DNA of 64,000 nt from Ailanthus altissimus (Eukaryota > Streptophyta > Magnoliopsida > Sapindales > Simaroubaceae): the NCBI GenBank assembly GCA_946807835.1, contig OX327697.1, positions 1,255,001 to 1,319,000 on the forward strand, given 5' to 3'. The position numbers and the translations under genes are program-made. The notes beneath the pieces were generated by a model. It made no database searches, was not told the DNA's origin, and saw only the letters and a program-made list of their open reading frames with translations. Shown in pieces: positions 49,014 through 62,049 of the stretch; position 1 is the stretch's first letter; the number at the start of each line of letters is the position of its first letter.

Positions 49014-51489
49014 AAATGAAAAATGTTTCAAGGTTCCTTTTATTATTCACTTGTCAATAATTGAAGATAAAATACATTATTGGTTTACAAGAGTTGTTAA
49101 CCAATAAGAAATTGACAAGTGACATAAATTTGCTCTATAAATTATTTACTATGTATTTACCTATTTACCTTACTTGGTAAATACATATATGATAAATGTA
49201 AATATTCAAAATAGTTTTGAATTATTAATATTTTATATATTAATCAAATTATTATTATTAATTGGAATAAGTGGCAAGCACCATTTACTAATGGAGAATG
49301 CACTTGTTATTAATAATAACGAATGTTGACCACTTAGTAATTCTTAAATGATGCACTAAGGAAGTGGTAAAACCACTTAACATTGATTAAATGTCATTTA
49401 CTCTCTAAAAATTGATTCAAATAGTTGAATCAAATTGGTGAGTGAAAAATATGATAAATTAATGTTTGTAATGGCAAACATGGTTAAGTGGTGGTGGAGT
49501 ACTAAAAGAAATCATTCTTTGCACTTAAAAAAGAATTGAAAGAGTTCAATTTGAGTGTAAGAAAGAGTGAATTTCGTTCAAGGAGAAAGAAGAGAGAATT
49601 GAGAGCATTTCCTAAGTGTTTTTCTCAAAGTGTTGAGAGAAAATACAAAGGCTTACCAAGGTTCAACATAAAGAGTTGTAAAGAACAAAAGAAAACTCTT
49701 AACTCTTCTCATCTCTTGGTAGTAATCACTTATATAGACAAATTATTTTAAGTGTTAAAATAATCCTTTATTGGAAATTGAAGGCTACCATTCTAGCTTC
49801 ACAATCCCACCGGATTTAGTTGTGAACTAGAATTGTGCAAGGGAACACTTCAAGATGAGCTTAACAAATTGAAGTTTGGAGTTCTTGAAGAATTGTAAAG
49901 CTACCTTCATAACCGGGTAGATTATATATTTGCTATTCATTTTATATCATGCATGAAATATATATGAGATACATATGTGCTTGAATGATCATACATATGA
50001 TTACATGCTTGAATTTATTATATATTATATAATATGTATGAATATTTTCGTTGCATATTTAATTTTTGAAATTATATACATCTATACATATCACACACTA
50101 TATCACAACAAAATCAACTTTAAATAAAACGTATAATTTAAAATAATATAACATTATTTAAAATTATGAAAATCAAAATTCTCTTTTTTTTTACACGAAG
50201 AAAATATAATAATGATGATAATATCATATAGTTCTTTAATTAAAAAATTACAAGCTGAAACTAAAAACAACTCTTTGAAACAAACATGTATATTGTATTG
50301 AGAATTTAGTTTATTTAAAATTATTCATCTAGTTATTTAAGAAAAAGAAACACTACCAATTTCTTTACCCAAAAAAAAAAAAAAGAAATGTCAATTTCAA
50401 AATAATGACAACATTATATAGATTCAAAATTATTAATATTGAAAATCATTAATCATGAATACAGCATGTACTTAAGAGTTATAGTTAAGAGAAAAATATA
50501 TAAAATCATCCTATAATTATAAATCTTGTCTCATAACAATAGAAATTTATTGTATAACTATAAATTATATTTAATATATATTACTAAAATTTAAAAATTT
50601 ATATTTGGACAAAAAATATATATGTAAACCAATATTTAGTTAAATACAGCAATTATGATTCTTAAACACACATTTATTAAGAATAAAACTCTAAAACAAA
50701 ATGTTTATTTAATTTTACAATTTTTCTAAAAATATTATTGATGGATTGTCTCAAACAAAAAAGGAGAATAAGCAATAACCCTTTTGTTTTCATAGAATTC
50801 TTTGTCCAGAATCCATCACAATAAATTAACTTTCTAAAATCATGTCTATATATTCTCTGATTTGATGCCGACACTTGCCACATTGCTTTAAACAATTGGG
50901 AACTATAATGAAGAAGAGCTTAAAGGAAGAAGTCAAACGAAAATTGGAGTTATTTCAAAAACAATTCTACTAAAATATAATGAATAATTTAACTATATAT
51001 AATTATATATATATTAAATATTAAAATTTATTTAAATACATAATTCACTCAATATTTTGATGAATCAATCTTATTTTTTTTAAATTCGTCTTCTTACCCA
51101 ATATTTTTTTTTCTCTTATAACGTGAAAAAAAAAAAAAAAAAAAAGAGAAGTAAAATTAAAAATCAACCCTTAATAAAATTAGCATTATATAAATTTATT
51201 CTTATCACGAGCACTTTTCCTTAATTTTAAAATCACGTCTTAAATTTTCTTAACTCTTAATTACCTTTCTCTAATAACCACTTTAAACACATATCTTCTT
51301 AATTCTTTTCTCACACACGTTTTTTTTTATTATAAATATCTCTTATTTTTCTGTAAACTATCCTCAAATATTACTGCTTTAAAATTTCAAAGTTTATCTC
51401 GTCTCCTTATCTTTAAATTGAAATAAAAATGAAATGATTTTTTTATAATTTTTTACTGTCCCGTAAAACCGGATATTACATGTACACAA
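49014..51489. other. AT-rich spacer, possible LTR tail, no gene
   Basis: About 49014-49930 could be the R/U5 part of the preceding LTR. From 49930 on it is low-complexity AT-rich DNA with homopolymer A runs (50369, 51126). No supported gene. Confidence 0.45.
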
Positions 51490-51925
51490 GCAGGGCTCTT
51501 AAAAGGAAGGTTGGTTTTTGTTGGCTAACATGGAAGCTATGGGATTAAGCTTAAACATTAGCACTATAGTTGTGTGCTGGACTTGTATTGTAGAGCTGGT
51601 AAATTGGATGAAGCAATTAAGATTATATGAAGCATGCGAAAGAAGCCACAGGCTTCGGTATGGGGTACATTATTGAGTAGTTGCAGGACTCGTAAAAATG
51701 TTGAGCTTGCTGCTATAAAAAGCTTTTGCAGCTAGACAACAGTAATGGGTAAGGAGAAGAGGGAGCTTATGTTCAGTTATCTAACATTTTCTTGAGTGCA
51801 AACAGAACTGAAGATTAGGATCTGTAGGATGATTTGCTATAGAGGGATCAAGAAAACACCAAGTAGCATGTTGATGAGTTGGTAAATGAGTTTGCTTCAG
51901 GAGATGTACCACATTCACAGCTTGC
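51490..51925 (+). pseudogene. PPR protein pseudogene, C-terminal part
   Basis: Frame pieces read CVLDLYCRAGKLDEAIKII, then RKKPQASVWGTLLSSCRT and KNVELAA, YVQLSNIFLSANRTED, and HVDELVNEFASGD. This is the standard end of PLS-class PPR proteins (last repeats plus E motif). In-frame stops (KII*SM, FCS*TT) show decay. It probably belongs with the 45885-46605 relic, separated by LTR insertion. Confidence 0.85.
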
Positions 51926-52491
51926 TCTGATACAATTTTGGAGTTACCGTCCCTTTGAATTTGTATAGGTATTCAGTACCAACGGAATGGTTTAGATTGC
52001 AAATTAATTATTGGTGTGGTAACTTTCAAAAGAATCCTTAATTTGAAAACCAAAGAATGGTAACATCCCTTCTGAAGTTGAGCAAGGTGCCATCCTTGGG
52101 TTGAATTGGGGACTCCGAGAATATCAGAAGGAAGGTTAAACAAGGGCTTGAAGAAGGTAAAATATTAAATTTTGCATACTGACTTCGTCGTGACCAATAG
52201 CTATCACTTTGCATAAAATAGAGTTCTAAGGTTTTATTTATTTATGTATTCCCCTATTTTTATTAAAAGTACCCTATTGGCCATTATGTTTTTCCTTTCA
52301 TTTCATTCAGCAGGAGCCCCGTGTAACTAAATAACTATAACGGACCAAATAACTGAATAACTAAGTTCCCGTAAATTTCCCATTTTGCCCTCCTTCCATC
52401 ACTTCCCGCCAACTTCAGTTATTTACCCATAACAACACAGAATCCACACGTACAACCAAACCATTCATCAGAAATTTTCTTTTCTCTTTCC
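51926..52491 (+). other. Upstream region of gene D
   Basis: Spacer and probable promoter/5' UTR of gene D, ending in a pyrimidine-rich leader (TTTTCTTTTCTCTTTCC) directly before the ATG. No confident TATA box. Confidence 0.4.
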
Positions 52492-55400
52492 ATGCAGAAA
52501 AATAAAGAACCGAAAGAAAGAAAAAGAAAAGAAAAGATTATAGAGAAACGAGTTTCCCCTGTATCAAGTGCCATACAACTGCCGCCGATGCCGTCCACAA
52601 CCGTTGACCCTGCTTCTGATCCACCAACGCCAGCTGTTGAACCACCAGATCCACTGATCATAAGCTTGCAAGCTTTAGAGGAACTTCTAAATGGAAACAA
52701 CATGAAGGCCTTGAAGATGATCGAACTGTCTATTCCTAAGTTCAAAGACTCGCCTTATCTTCGCTGGGTTGAAGCCCTGGCATTCAATCGTCTGGCCAAA
52801 CAAGCACCCAAGGGTTCTGATAAGAAACATGGATACTTTACCAAGGCACTTGAATCGACTCGATTAACCTTGGAGAAAGGGTATGAACTAATTACGAAAT
52901 ATTTGCATGCAGTCGAGCAAGCGGAATTTGAAGAGAATGATGCGACAGAATTTGTTGCAGCAATGGATATGGGGAAGGAGCAGATTGCAGAAATAATCTG
53001 GGATTGGATTATGTTGAAATTTGAAATTAGTGATTTTAGTATAAATGAAGATACGGGTGATGCTGAAAAAGCAAAGAAATATAAGGGTTTCTGGAGCAGT
53101 AAATTGAGTGATGAGAAGAAAAGGGAGTTTTGTGAAGTGAATATAAAAAAGCTTAAAAGACATGCCAGGTTGCTAAAAAGTAATTTGGCCAAGGATCTTT
53201 TGGAAGCGATACGTTTTTTTAAGAAATCTGGTTCTTGGAAGTATTGGGAGTGTTGTCGTAAGAAATTTAGCGACTTTGAGCTGTATAGACACCATTTCAG
53301 GCAGTTGCACAGAATTGATGTTGAGTCATTCAAGGAGAAATTAGGAGTTTGTGGTGGGTGGATTGAGATAATTTCGAAAGGTGAGTGGAAACCTATGAAA
53401 ACTGACGTGGCAAGAAAGTTCATTAGCAATCACTTGAAATCAGAGTTTGATAATACTAAAAGTAGTACCAATGTATTACCTGGGATATGCACGGATAGCC
53501 AGGAATGGCCTTGGTGTGTGGATATACAGCGTAAAGAGATTCTGGAGAGTATACTAAAAATGTTTTGCTTACTTCTCAGAAATAAATGTCTCACAATAAC
53601 ACATCTTATTTGGCCAATCCTGTATACGGTAGACAAGTTTGGGATTGTAATTCCAGAGCCACAACTTTGCCCCAAAATCCTTAAATTCATATGTTTTTTG
53701 GAGGCTTCACATTTGGAAGAAATCCTTGATTTTTTAAATAAACTGGCTGCTAACTGTGGTTTAGTAATTACTGAAACTGGTAGCTACTTGGATTATTATC
53801 GTCGTCTTGATCTGGTGTCCGAAATGAAACAGAGGATTGATTTTAATAAAGATTTGTCATGTTTACTTGTGGATGAATATTTATTGAGTAAAGAGCTTAA
53901 TGATTCTGCAGTAACTTTTCCTGTCAATGTTGGTGAAGGTAATGCACTTCCTGATGGTGATGATTTAGTGTCATGGCTGTATGAGGGCCCAATGATTGCG
54001 AGAGATTTAGAGTCATCAAAAAGTCTAAGGAACTCCCAGAAAGAAAAAGCAGCGGAAGTCTTCCGCATATTTGATAGAGAACGTTTGATTTTTATAATAG
54101 TAGGCAAACTAAAGTCCTGGAAGCAGAGCAAGCTTAAAGCAATTCTGGAACTTGAAAGCATATGTCTTGAAGAAATTGTTCAGAGGGAAACAAATTCACA
54201 GCATGTAGCAAAAAGTTGTGTCAATCTATTGAGGGAGCGGCAAAAAGGCCTACAAGGGAATGATAGTATTGCTAGTATGATGGAGGCAGAAGTTATATCA
54301 AATGTTTTTGAAGAAGCACTAGTAGCTGAAGCACTTGCAGATCCAAGTTGTGATCAGTCTGGATTTGGAGAAGGCAGTTTGAAAAATGAATTGAGAAAGC
54401 AGAAGCGCTTCAAACAAAGAGAGAATCGCATAAGATTTGCATTACAGAGAATGCTTAAAGAACTGACTCAAGATGTGGGTGTGCGATGGCAAAACCAAAA
54501 ATAGTTAGTCTGTCTTATGTCAAATTCCCTAACTTTTTATACAGTAGTTTCCCTTAGCTGTATAATTTGTTTTCTATTTCTATTATCTATTAATTCACGA
54601 CAAATTGATTGATTATCAGTTCTAATTCACTTGAACAATCTACATATTCTCATTTGAGTGTTTAAGCATCAACAAAAAGTACAAGCTTATTTGTATGCTT
54701 TTGGTCTCGCTGTGTTCACTCTTGCAGATTGCTGTTGTGGATGCAATAGTCATGCGAAGTGCTGGTTCCATGCAATTGTATGAGCTCATACTTAAGAAGA
54801 TGTCTGCTTATGATTATCAGTTGATTGTTGTACCCTTGATGAAGTCATATTTGCAGGTTTGGAGTTTAACCTATGGCTGTTTTCTCTATTTTTCAATACT
54901 TGCAAGTTCTTGAATAACTTTTCCTGTTTCTAGATGCAACTCGAAGAGGAAGAAACAAATGCTCTCATGGAAGAGCTTGAACCTGATGCTAAGAAAAGTC
55001 TTGAGAAAGGTTGTCATAATGTGGGGAAAAAATTGGACAATAATTCAAATAAGAAGAGGAAGGAGGTGAAAATTTTCAAAAAGAACGAAGAATTTAAGGT
55101 TTTATTGGTGCGTCTTGTTTTATTTCTTCTTATTCTGGCAAGAATTATCTTGTAGACAACCTCTGTCAAGTAAGCTAATGTTTAAATAACATTTCAGGCA
55201 ACTACTGCGGGTGAGAAAATTCAGCTCAGTAAGCAGAATGCAGTAGAGTAAGCTTCTATTCTACGCATCGATACTTTGAATACAGTCTTCTTATCATGGC
55301 TATAAGATAAAGCTGCTCTCTTTTTTCAGCATCTAAAATTAAATCTGATGTGATTGTAAATAGGCCTTATTTCAGTGATATTCCAAACCCAGAGGCCGTA

Positions 55401-58400
55401 GCTTCTGTAAGTGCCAAAGAAGCTGCTCTCAAGGTCAATGTGCTTGAGTCAGGACTTGAGAATGAGCAAAAGTGAGTTACTGTAGCATAATGTTTGATAT
55501 TGAAGTTACCTAAGATACTGGTTTTGGAAATTTTTAGTCAGTCGTGCCTTTAGTTGCTATTCCTATATAAATTTATACCTGGCTTGTTTCCAATTCATCC
55601 GTGCCTTGCTCCAGTGAATATTTAGGTTTGGACATTGGTGTTTCTACAACTGCTGATGAACAGAAAAAGCAAGAAAAGGAAATGCTTGATAAAAATTTGG
55701 GGCATCAAGTTCAAAGCCCTGGTAAATTTTTCCTCTCTTTTGATCCACCATGCCTTCATTTTTAAGTTGCTTACATTCAGGTTTTTATTAAGTGTGATTA
55801 AGCATTATGTTGCTTATGTCAAGATTCATATATAAAACATATTGTTGTTGGAGGCGGTAATGAGATATATTTGGTGATGAAAGAGTTAGTGGCAGAACAA
55901 AAAAAATTAGTAGGGCTGCAGATGCGTCTGGCATTATTCAAAATTAGCAGATGTAGCAAGCAAGTTCTAAATAATCACAGTATATTAATTCATTCTATGA
56001 CAATCTAAGCTTAGAATCTCAAAATAACATTGCCAGAATGGCCATTACTAATGATCACAGAAACTTGTGTTATTACCCATATGAGCAGTGCTAGTGTGTG
56101 TGTGTGTGTCTTTGTTTATGCCTTGATATACAACCAAAATCTGAACATCCTTCAGAAGCCAAGATGTGACTCCTCTTCATGATAGAGTAGGTTCAACTCA
56201 AAAGCCAAAAAATTCCGTTATATTACAAACTAGACTTTAAGCAGTTAATGGCGACTTCTCAGATTTGGGGGTCCCATTTAATACACATATATCTTACGAA
56301 CTTCGAATTCCTAATTTTACAATGTCAAATAGGTGACACTCAAGTTCTAATAGTTAAATGACACAAATGAAATATCCTTGATTATTTAACAGAGTGATTC
56401 CAATGAGTTATGTGCTTTTCTAATTGAAATAGTAGAAACTATCATAAGATATATTAGCTAATGAATGTGATTTTCTGTTTAAGTTTCAGATACTACTCAT
56501 GGATCCAATTCACTTGGGCCTGGACTGGAAAATAAATATGGTGACCATAATTGCTTTCTGAATGTGATAATACAGGTTTATAGTCCTGCACCAAAAAGAT
56601 TTTTCGGCATTTATCTTCTTTCAGGATTATTTTTTTCTGAAGGCCTTGTTATTTTTGTTTTTCATTTCTTTAATTCTGAAAATTATTGTAATGCAGTCCC
56701 TGCGGCACTTAAGGACATTTCACGACAAGTTCATGAGTAGACCAAACCATGTGGATGTTGGACACCCTTGTATTGTTTGTGCATTACGTGATGTATTTGT
56801 TGTTCTACACGAGGAATCTATAAGTAATAAAACATCTGTTAGTCCATTGTCCATGAGAGAGGCTTTGAGCCATCTTCATGAAAATGAAGTAAACAATAGA
56901 AAGAATTTCCAAATGGTTTGTACCCAAAACTTTGTTGGTGCCTCTCAAGTTTAATTACTCATTTTATTTTCTGGTTTTTCTTTCGCTGATGATAATGAAA
57001 TGTTATAGGGAGAAGAAAACGATCCTTTAGAAGCTTTGCAAGCTATCTTGCAACATCTTCAAAAATCGTTCACTTCTGGCAGGGAATCTCTTGATTCTGC
57101 ATCAAGAATCGACTATGACGATTCATCAAATCCTTGCTTAGTGGATGAAATTTTTGGAATGAAAATTGAGCTACAAAGCAATCGTGTTCATACACTGATT
57201 CATGAATGGAACATATCCCAAATCTTCACAATAAGTGCAGAGGAGCTTAGAGATTTGAAGGTATGATTTATTAGAAAAATATTTTACCTAAAAGAAAAGA
57301 AAAATAAGAAGATACAGAAATACTTCATTTAGGACTTGTAAAGGCACCATAAATGGTATGCTAGTTACATTGATTGCCATAATTTATTCCAGAGTACACA
57401 TGGGAATCGCCCTTTTGATGAGCTTGTCAAGCTTAAACTTGAACAAGTCGCAAAGATGCAAGTGCAAGGTTCTAGTGATTCAACTGCAGGAGATGGAAGA
57501 ATAACCCATGCTAATGTTACTGATTGGTTTCCACCAGATGTCATCATAATAGGTCCACAAATGTTAAGAAATCATCAAGTTTTGCATTTGTTCAGTAATA
57601 CTGTAACCTTCAACTATTTGTGATCTGGACGATCTCCTGTTTTAGGGTGTCATATTCTAAAGAGCCAAGATATATCAGAAGTTCTCAACAATCTATCGAC
57701 AACGTTAACTATTAGCATTGACTCTCAAGGATTGGATTCAGGGAACAAATATATTCTCTTTTCAATGGTAAATTCCCATGCTGTTTGATTATATGACGTT
57801 GAACCTGAAATAGGAGTATATGGAATATTATCAGTAGGTTCTCTAGTAGTATTAATATTTCCTTGTTAGTTTTTCTTAGTGGTGCTAGTTTTTCCTTATT
57901 TACTTTATGTTTTAGCCTATACGTAGGACTGTAATCTTTCATAAAACAATAACATAACAACAATGTAGTCTTTTTAGTTTCTCTCAATTCATATGGTTTT
58001 CCTCTCTCTATAAACATGGTAGTAGAGCATCGTTATTAACAAAATTCTAACAAATTTTCTTTTTCTTCATTTCAAGAATAACATGTTAGACCTAGAGGTA
58101 TTGCCACCAGATTCATGATAGCAATCTAACCTAACTGTAATTTGACTGGATTCTAGGATTCTAGTACTATGAAGCCATTATGAGATGCAACAACCTAATC
58201 AAACATCATTGGGAAGAGCCTCCATTTTACTTTTGATAACATTTGCTCTATGTGGAACTATAAACATTGCGTCCTATTGACTGGCACTTCCTTCTTCTAG
58301 GTTTGCTTTCAGCCAATTGGAAGCCACTATACTTGCTTTATTAGTACTAATGAGCGTGAAAGATGTATTTGGTACAACGACACAATAGTGGAGGTACATT

Positions 58401-59228
58401 CTAACAGTTTGCAAAACTTAGTTGCAGTACACTGCTTCTTGTATTATTTTTGTAATCTAAATTGTTCTACAGGATATTGGAAGCTGGGAAGATGTCTTTA
58501 TGAAGTGCATTGAAAATCACATGCAACCACACACCCTCCTTTTTAAAACGGTACACTAAAGCTTCCTAGAAAACTTCACTAAATTATCCTCTGGCTGTTT
58601 TCTTAATCATTCAATGCCTGATGTTTTTGAAATAAATCTTCTTTGTCTAGAAAAAATTGGAAGAGCCATCTGAGATGGACACCGCACAGAAATCTCATGC
58701 TGAAATAGAATATCTTTCAGTAGAGCATGCCCCTGACACCAAGAATAATATCAATGAAGTTTGTGATAGTGTGGTGCAAAAGGAGGATGAGAAGAAGAAG
58801 ATGGAGGGAAAAAGGGCTGAAGAATCTAAGGTTTTTACTGCTGTTTCCATTTCCTTTTCTTTTTTAAATATTTTTTTTTTTCTGGAAGTGATTGTTCAGC
58901 ATGTAATTTGTAGAGTAAGCTAACATTTAAGTAACATTTTAGGCAACTGGTGATAGTGAGAACTTTGAGCACCATCAGAATGATGCAGAAGAGTAAGTAC
59001 ATGCTAATATGCACTAAAATAAGTCAAATACTCAAATTATAGATCACTTTATTTCAAAGTTTGTTGTAGTACACTTTCAGAAAATTTTAGTTGATCGTTG
59101 CTAGTTGCTCATCGTTTCTGTAGCAATCTTTTTTTAGTATTTTCTTGTGTTTTCTGGTGCCTTGCTTCAGTAACAGTCCAAATTCTGAGTTGGTAACAAT
59201 CCAAAGAGGTGGTGGAGACCTGTGTTGA
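52492..59228 (+). CDS. DUF629/UCH ubiquitin hydrolase-related protein, gene D (short form)
   Basis: Exons: 52492-54474, 54728-54856, 54934-55098, 55198-55247, 55376-55471, 55615-55721, 56490-56575, 56697-56915, 57009-57260, 57393-57552, 57646-57767, 58301-58393, 58473-58550, 58651-58830, 58943-58992, 59171-59228; 3828 nt, 1275 residues, phases consistent. The first ATG in frame is used. The N-terminus is basic then Pro-rich, and the DUF627-like part is shortened. DUF629 retains WKYWECC (254-255) but the finger has lost its CxxC. UCH: Cys865 in GDHNCFLNVIIQ, His1132 in GSHYTCF, Asp1150 in WYND. It has one extra 96-nt exon (55376-55471) absent from A and B. After exon 14 the frame reaches TGA at 59226, so the second UCH-like module is absent. 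The UCH exons are much closer to A than exon 1 is. Confidence 0.87.
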
Positions 59229-59852
59229 AGAGTGCTGGCAACCAACAATTCTGTGTTTTCATAAGAATTCCGGAATATAATTTGGTCAGTGGCAGTCATA
59301 TTTTTACAGATGACAGATGACATTTTATGACCTTTTTTTTCTTCACACTAATGAATATTGAAAGATCCTGAAGAGTTGCTAGGATGGCAAAGTGGTTGTA
59401 AGGGCATAAGCATGATGGAAGCTTTTGTGCTTCTCATGGATCATGATACTGAGATTGAAAATGTAATAACTAGATTCTGATAGAAATTATTACTCTTCAA
59501 TGATGACAAGTTTCCTTGGACGAATTTGTTCTGAAATTGTTTCATTTGCTTGTACGATGACACTATCACCATGGTTTCATTACTTTCAAATGACTACTTG
59601 TTTTCAAATCATCAACCATCTTAAAATTCAAAGGACTGCTAGTTGATGACACAAATGATCAAGAAACAAGATTCCTCTACTAAATGACATAAATGATCAT
59701 TCCTACTACCACACTGTTGAATCACAAAAATTATGGTCGTTAAATTCCATGAGGTTTGTGCAAAATGTGATTGGGCAATTGTTTTTCTCCTTTTTTGTCT
59801 GATTGTTTCTTCTATTTGCCTTGTCATTCTCATTCATTTGGCAATTTTACAG
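59229..59852 (+). other. 3' flank of gene D, no gene
   Basis: This occupies the position where genes 1, A and B have exons 15-18, but I could not align those exons here. A 17-base patch near 59384 (GGATGGCAAAGTGGTTG) resembles gene 1 exon 18 and may be chance. Confidence 0.4.
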
Positions 59853-60053
59853 GGACAAACGAATGATGCTTCAGAGCTGTCCCAACTTATCCCCGTTGTC
59901 TCTTCACGAGTCATTTACTCTGACCGTTTCTGATCCTGAATCGCAAAGTATGTTCAAAGGCACATTGGATTGTTTAATTTCTGGCTCCTTTGTGCATACA
60001 ATTTTCGGGATGGTATATAAACCTAAGTGTTCTGTTCCAAGAATTCCAGATTG
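59853..60053 (+). pseudogene. Relic UCH exon 8 downstream of gene D
   Basis: After a TTTTACAG acceptor the text GGACAAACGAATGATGCTTCA matches the start of gene 1 exon 8 (GGACAAATGAACGATGCTTCA). A shift of frame then gives LHESFTLTVSDPES and CLISGSFVHTIFGM, parallel to LHQSFTSSGG...CLVHNIFGM of gene 1. One frameshift and a stop make it non-coding. It is either the remains of a second UCH module of gene D or of another array member. Confidence 0.7.
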
Positions 60054-60465
60054 AGAACGTAAATTTCCTAGTTTCAATGGTATATAAACTTCATGTGCTT
60101 TAATCTCAGCTAACTTTAAGCTGAAATAGAGTGCTATTATTACTGCAAATTCTTCGTTTTCTGTTACTGAATTGGTTTAAAATTTTATCATGTTTTCAGG
60201 ATTAAGATTAATGAACACATTATCCTGGAACAGTGAGTACAAATGTGATTTTCGCATAACCTGGTGGGTTGAATTGCAAGTGCATATGTGACAGATATTA
60301 TTATTGTATTTCTGAACTTCATATATCGCAGAATTTACTACTTTCCATGATGGCAGAAATGCAGAGGTAATTAAATCTTTCAGATATTTAGAAGAATTTG
60401 TAGTCTGAATTTAACAATATTTGTCGTGTTCTTTTGCTAACCCAAATTTGTATTTGTTTATTGAT
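60054..60465 (+). other. Spacer, no gene supported
   Basis: Short stretches bounded by AG and GT (for example near 60200-60233 and 60333-60367) could be exon relics, but I could not match them to any exon of the array. Confidence 0.3.
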
Positions 60466-61003
60466 GCAGTTTTAAAACTACAACAATTCTTATTTAAATT
60501 GGAGTTTATTAATTTTAAGAATATTTTAATTAGTTTGAATTTTATTTTAATTTGTTATCTTTTATTAGTGTTTTATTAGTTTATTAGTCATTATTTGAAT
60601 CGTATTCCTAAATCAATAGAAATTCTTATTTTAATAAGTTTTGAATAATTTGTGATTAGTACAAATATAAATCTTTTGTAATATTAAAATAGGTTTATTA
60701 TTTTGATTATTTAGTTATGGAATAAACTCTTGATTTGAGTTATTCTTGTTATTTATTTGCATCTATTGAATCAACGAGATCTAACATTCAATTATGAAAT
60801 AAACTATTGATTTGAGTTATTCTTGTAATTTCTCAACATCTGTTGAATCAACGAGATCTAACATATTAAATTGATGGATATTCTCCAAATTAACATAGGT
60901 TTAGTTTAATTCTTTATTCTAGATATTCTTAGACTAAACAAATTATTGAATCTATCCCTTTCATCAATTGTTCCACAGCATCAATTTGGCATTAGAGCAG
61001 TTG
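60466..61003 (+). mobile_element. Possible LTR retrotransposon 5' end (LTR plus primer site)
   Basis: AT-rich sequence ends at about TTGTTCCACA (60979) and is followed by ATCAATTTGGCATTAGAGCA (60981-61000), close to the plant ...TTGGTATCAGAGC primer-site pattern. A 77-bp tandem duplication (about 60717-60863, TGATTTGAGTTATTCTTGT...GAATCAACGAGATCTAACAT) lies inside. No internal domains follow. The left edge is a guess. Confidence 0.4.
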
Positions 61004-62049
61004 TATTTATTTGAAAATGCGTTGTGCATAGTTTGAGCGTATACATTTTTTGATTTTTAATTTATATATCACATGCATAAATTTGTAATAGAAAATAAAT
61101 AAACATTCCATTACACTAATAAATATATTAGAAAACCCACCCTTAAAATGTGTTTTGTGTATTTCTAATTTAAAACTCAATAAAATCCTTTAAGATAGAA
61201 TGGTAATTTTTTACTCTCGACAAAGTATTTTATTAGAAGTAACAGTTGCTTCTAAAATATCTCTCGAATTTTTACTATACTAACTATTAGTATGTACATA
61301 GTAATTCTTATTCTAAATCCATACTATGTTAAGGCAAAAATTTCATTTATAGAGCCCTAGCCACCACTTTAATAGCCAATAAAAACTGAATTAGTGGTTT
61401 ATCATGACAATGCAAGGAAAATACCACTTCATGCTTACAAATGGAAGCTTGATAGCAAGTTAAACGAGCTAGCTGAATTTCATCTCAATTGGTGGCAAAT
61501 TGAATTTCTCATTAAAACACCACATGCTTAAAAAAAGCATGGCAAATCAATGTTTCATAAGCTTATAAAATGTTGCCACCTCTTGCTATACTTGGCTGAA
61601 ATGATTGTTCAAATAGCAACTTTTAAAGTTTGATAACTAAAGCCAATAAATGCATTAACACTTATGGTTGAATTTTTGGTTCAATGAAAATAAATTTATT
61701 CGTATTTTTTAATTTATTTAGTCAATTAAAAGATATCATCAAATACTTAAAAATTCATTTCATTTAGTTAGCATTTAATACTAATAAAAATGAATTTTGT
61801 TTTCAAAGCCTTTATAAGCACAATATCATTAACTACCCTTTGCTAATTAAAAATATTAACACTTAATAAAATAATGACCAATAAAATTATACCACGTGTC
61901 ATGCCTTAATAAATTAATAGCACAATATATGACAACAAATAAAAAGGTAAAAGTAACAAGTGGGTTGTCGAGATCTTGGGCTTAACACTTAAATTCTATT
62001 ATTTTTTCAAGAGATTTTAAAATAATTCTAATTTTTTGAGAATTTTTTA
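61004..62049. other. AT-rich spacer, no gene
   Basis: No coding sequence or clear repeat recognised. Confidence 0.45.

Noticed and set aside
59380..59400. Patch resembling gene 1 exon 18 downstream of gene D
   Set aside because: Only about 17 bases match and the flanks do not. This could be chance.
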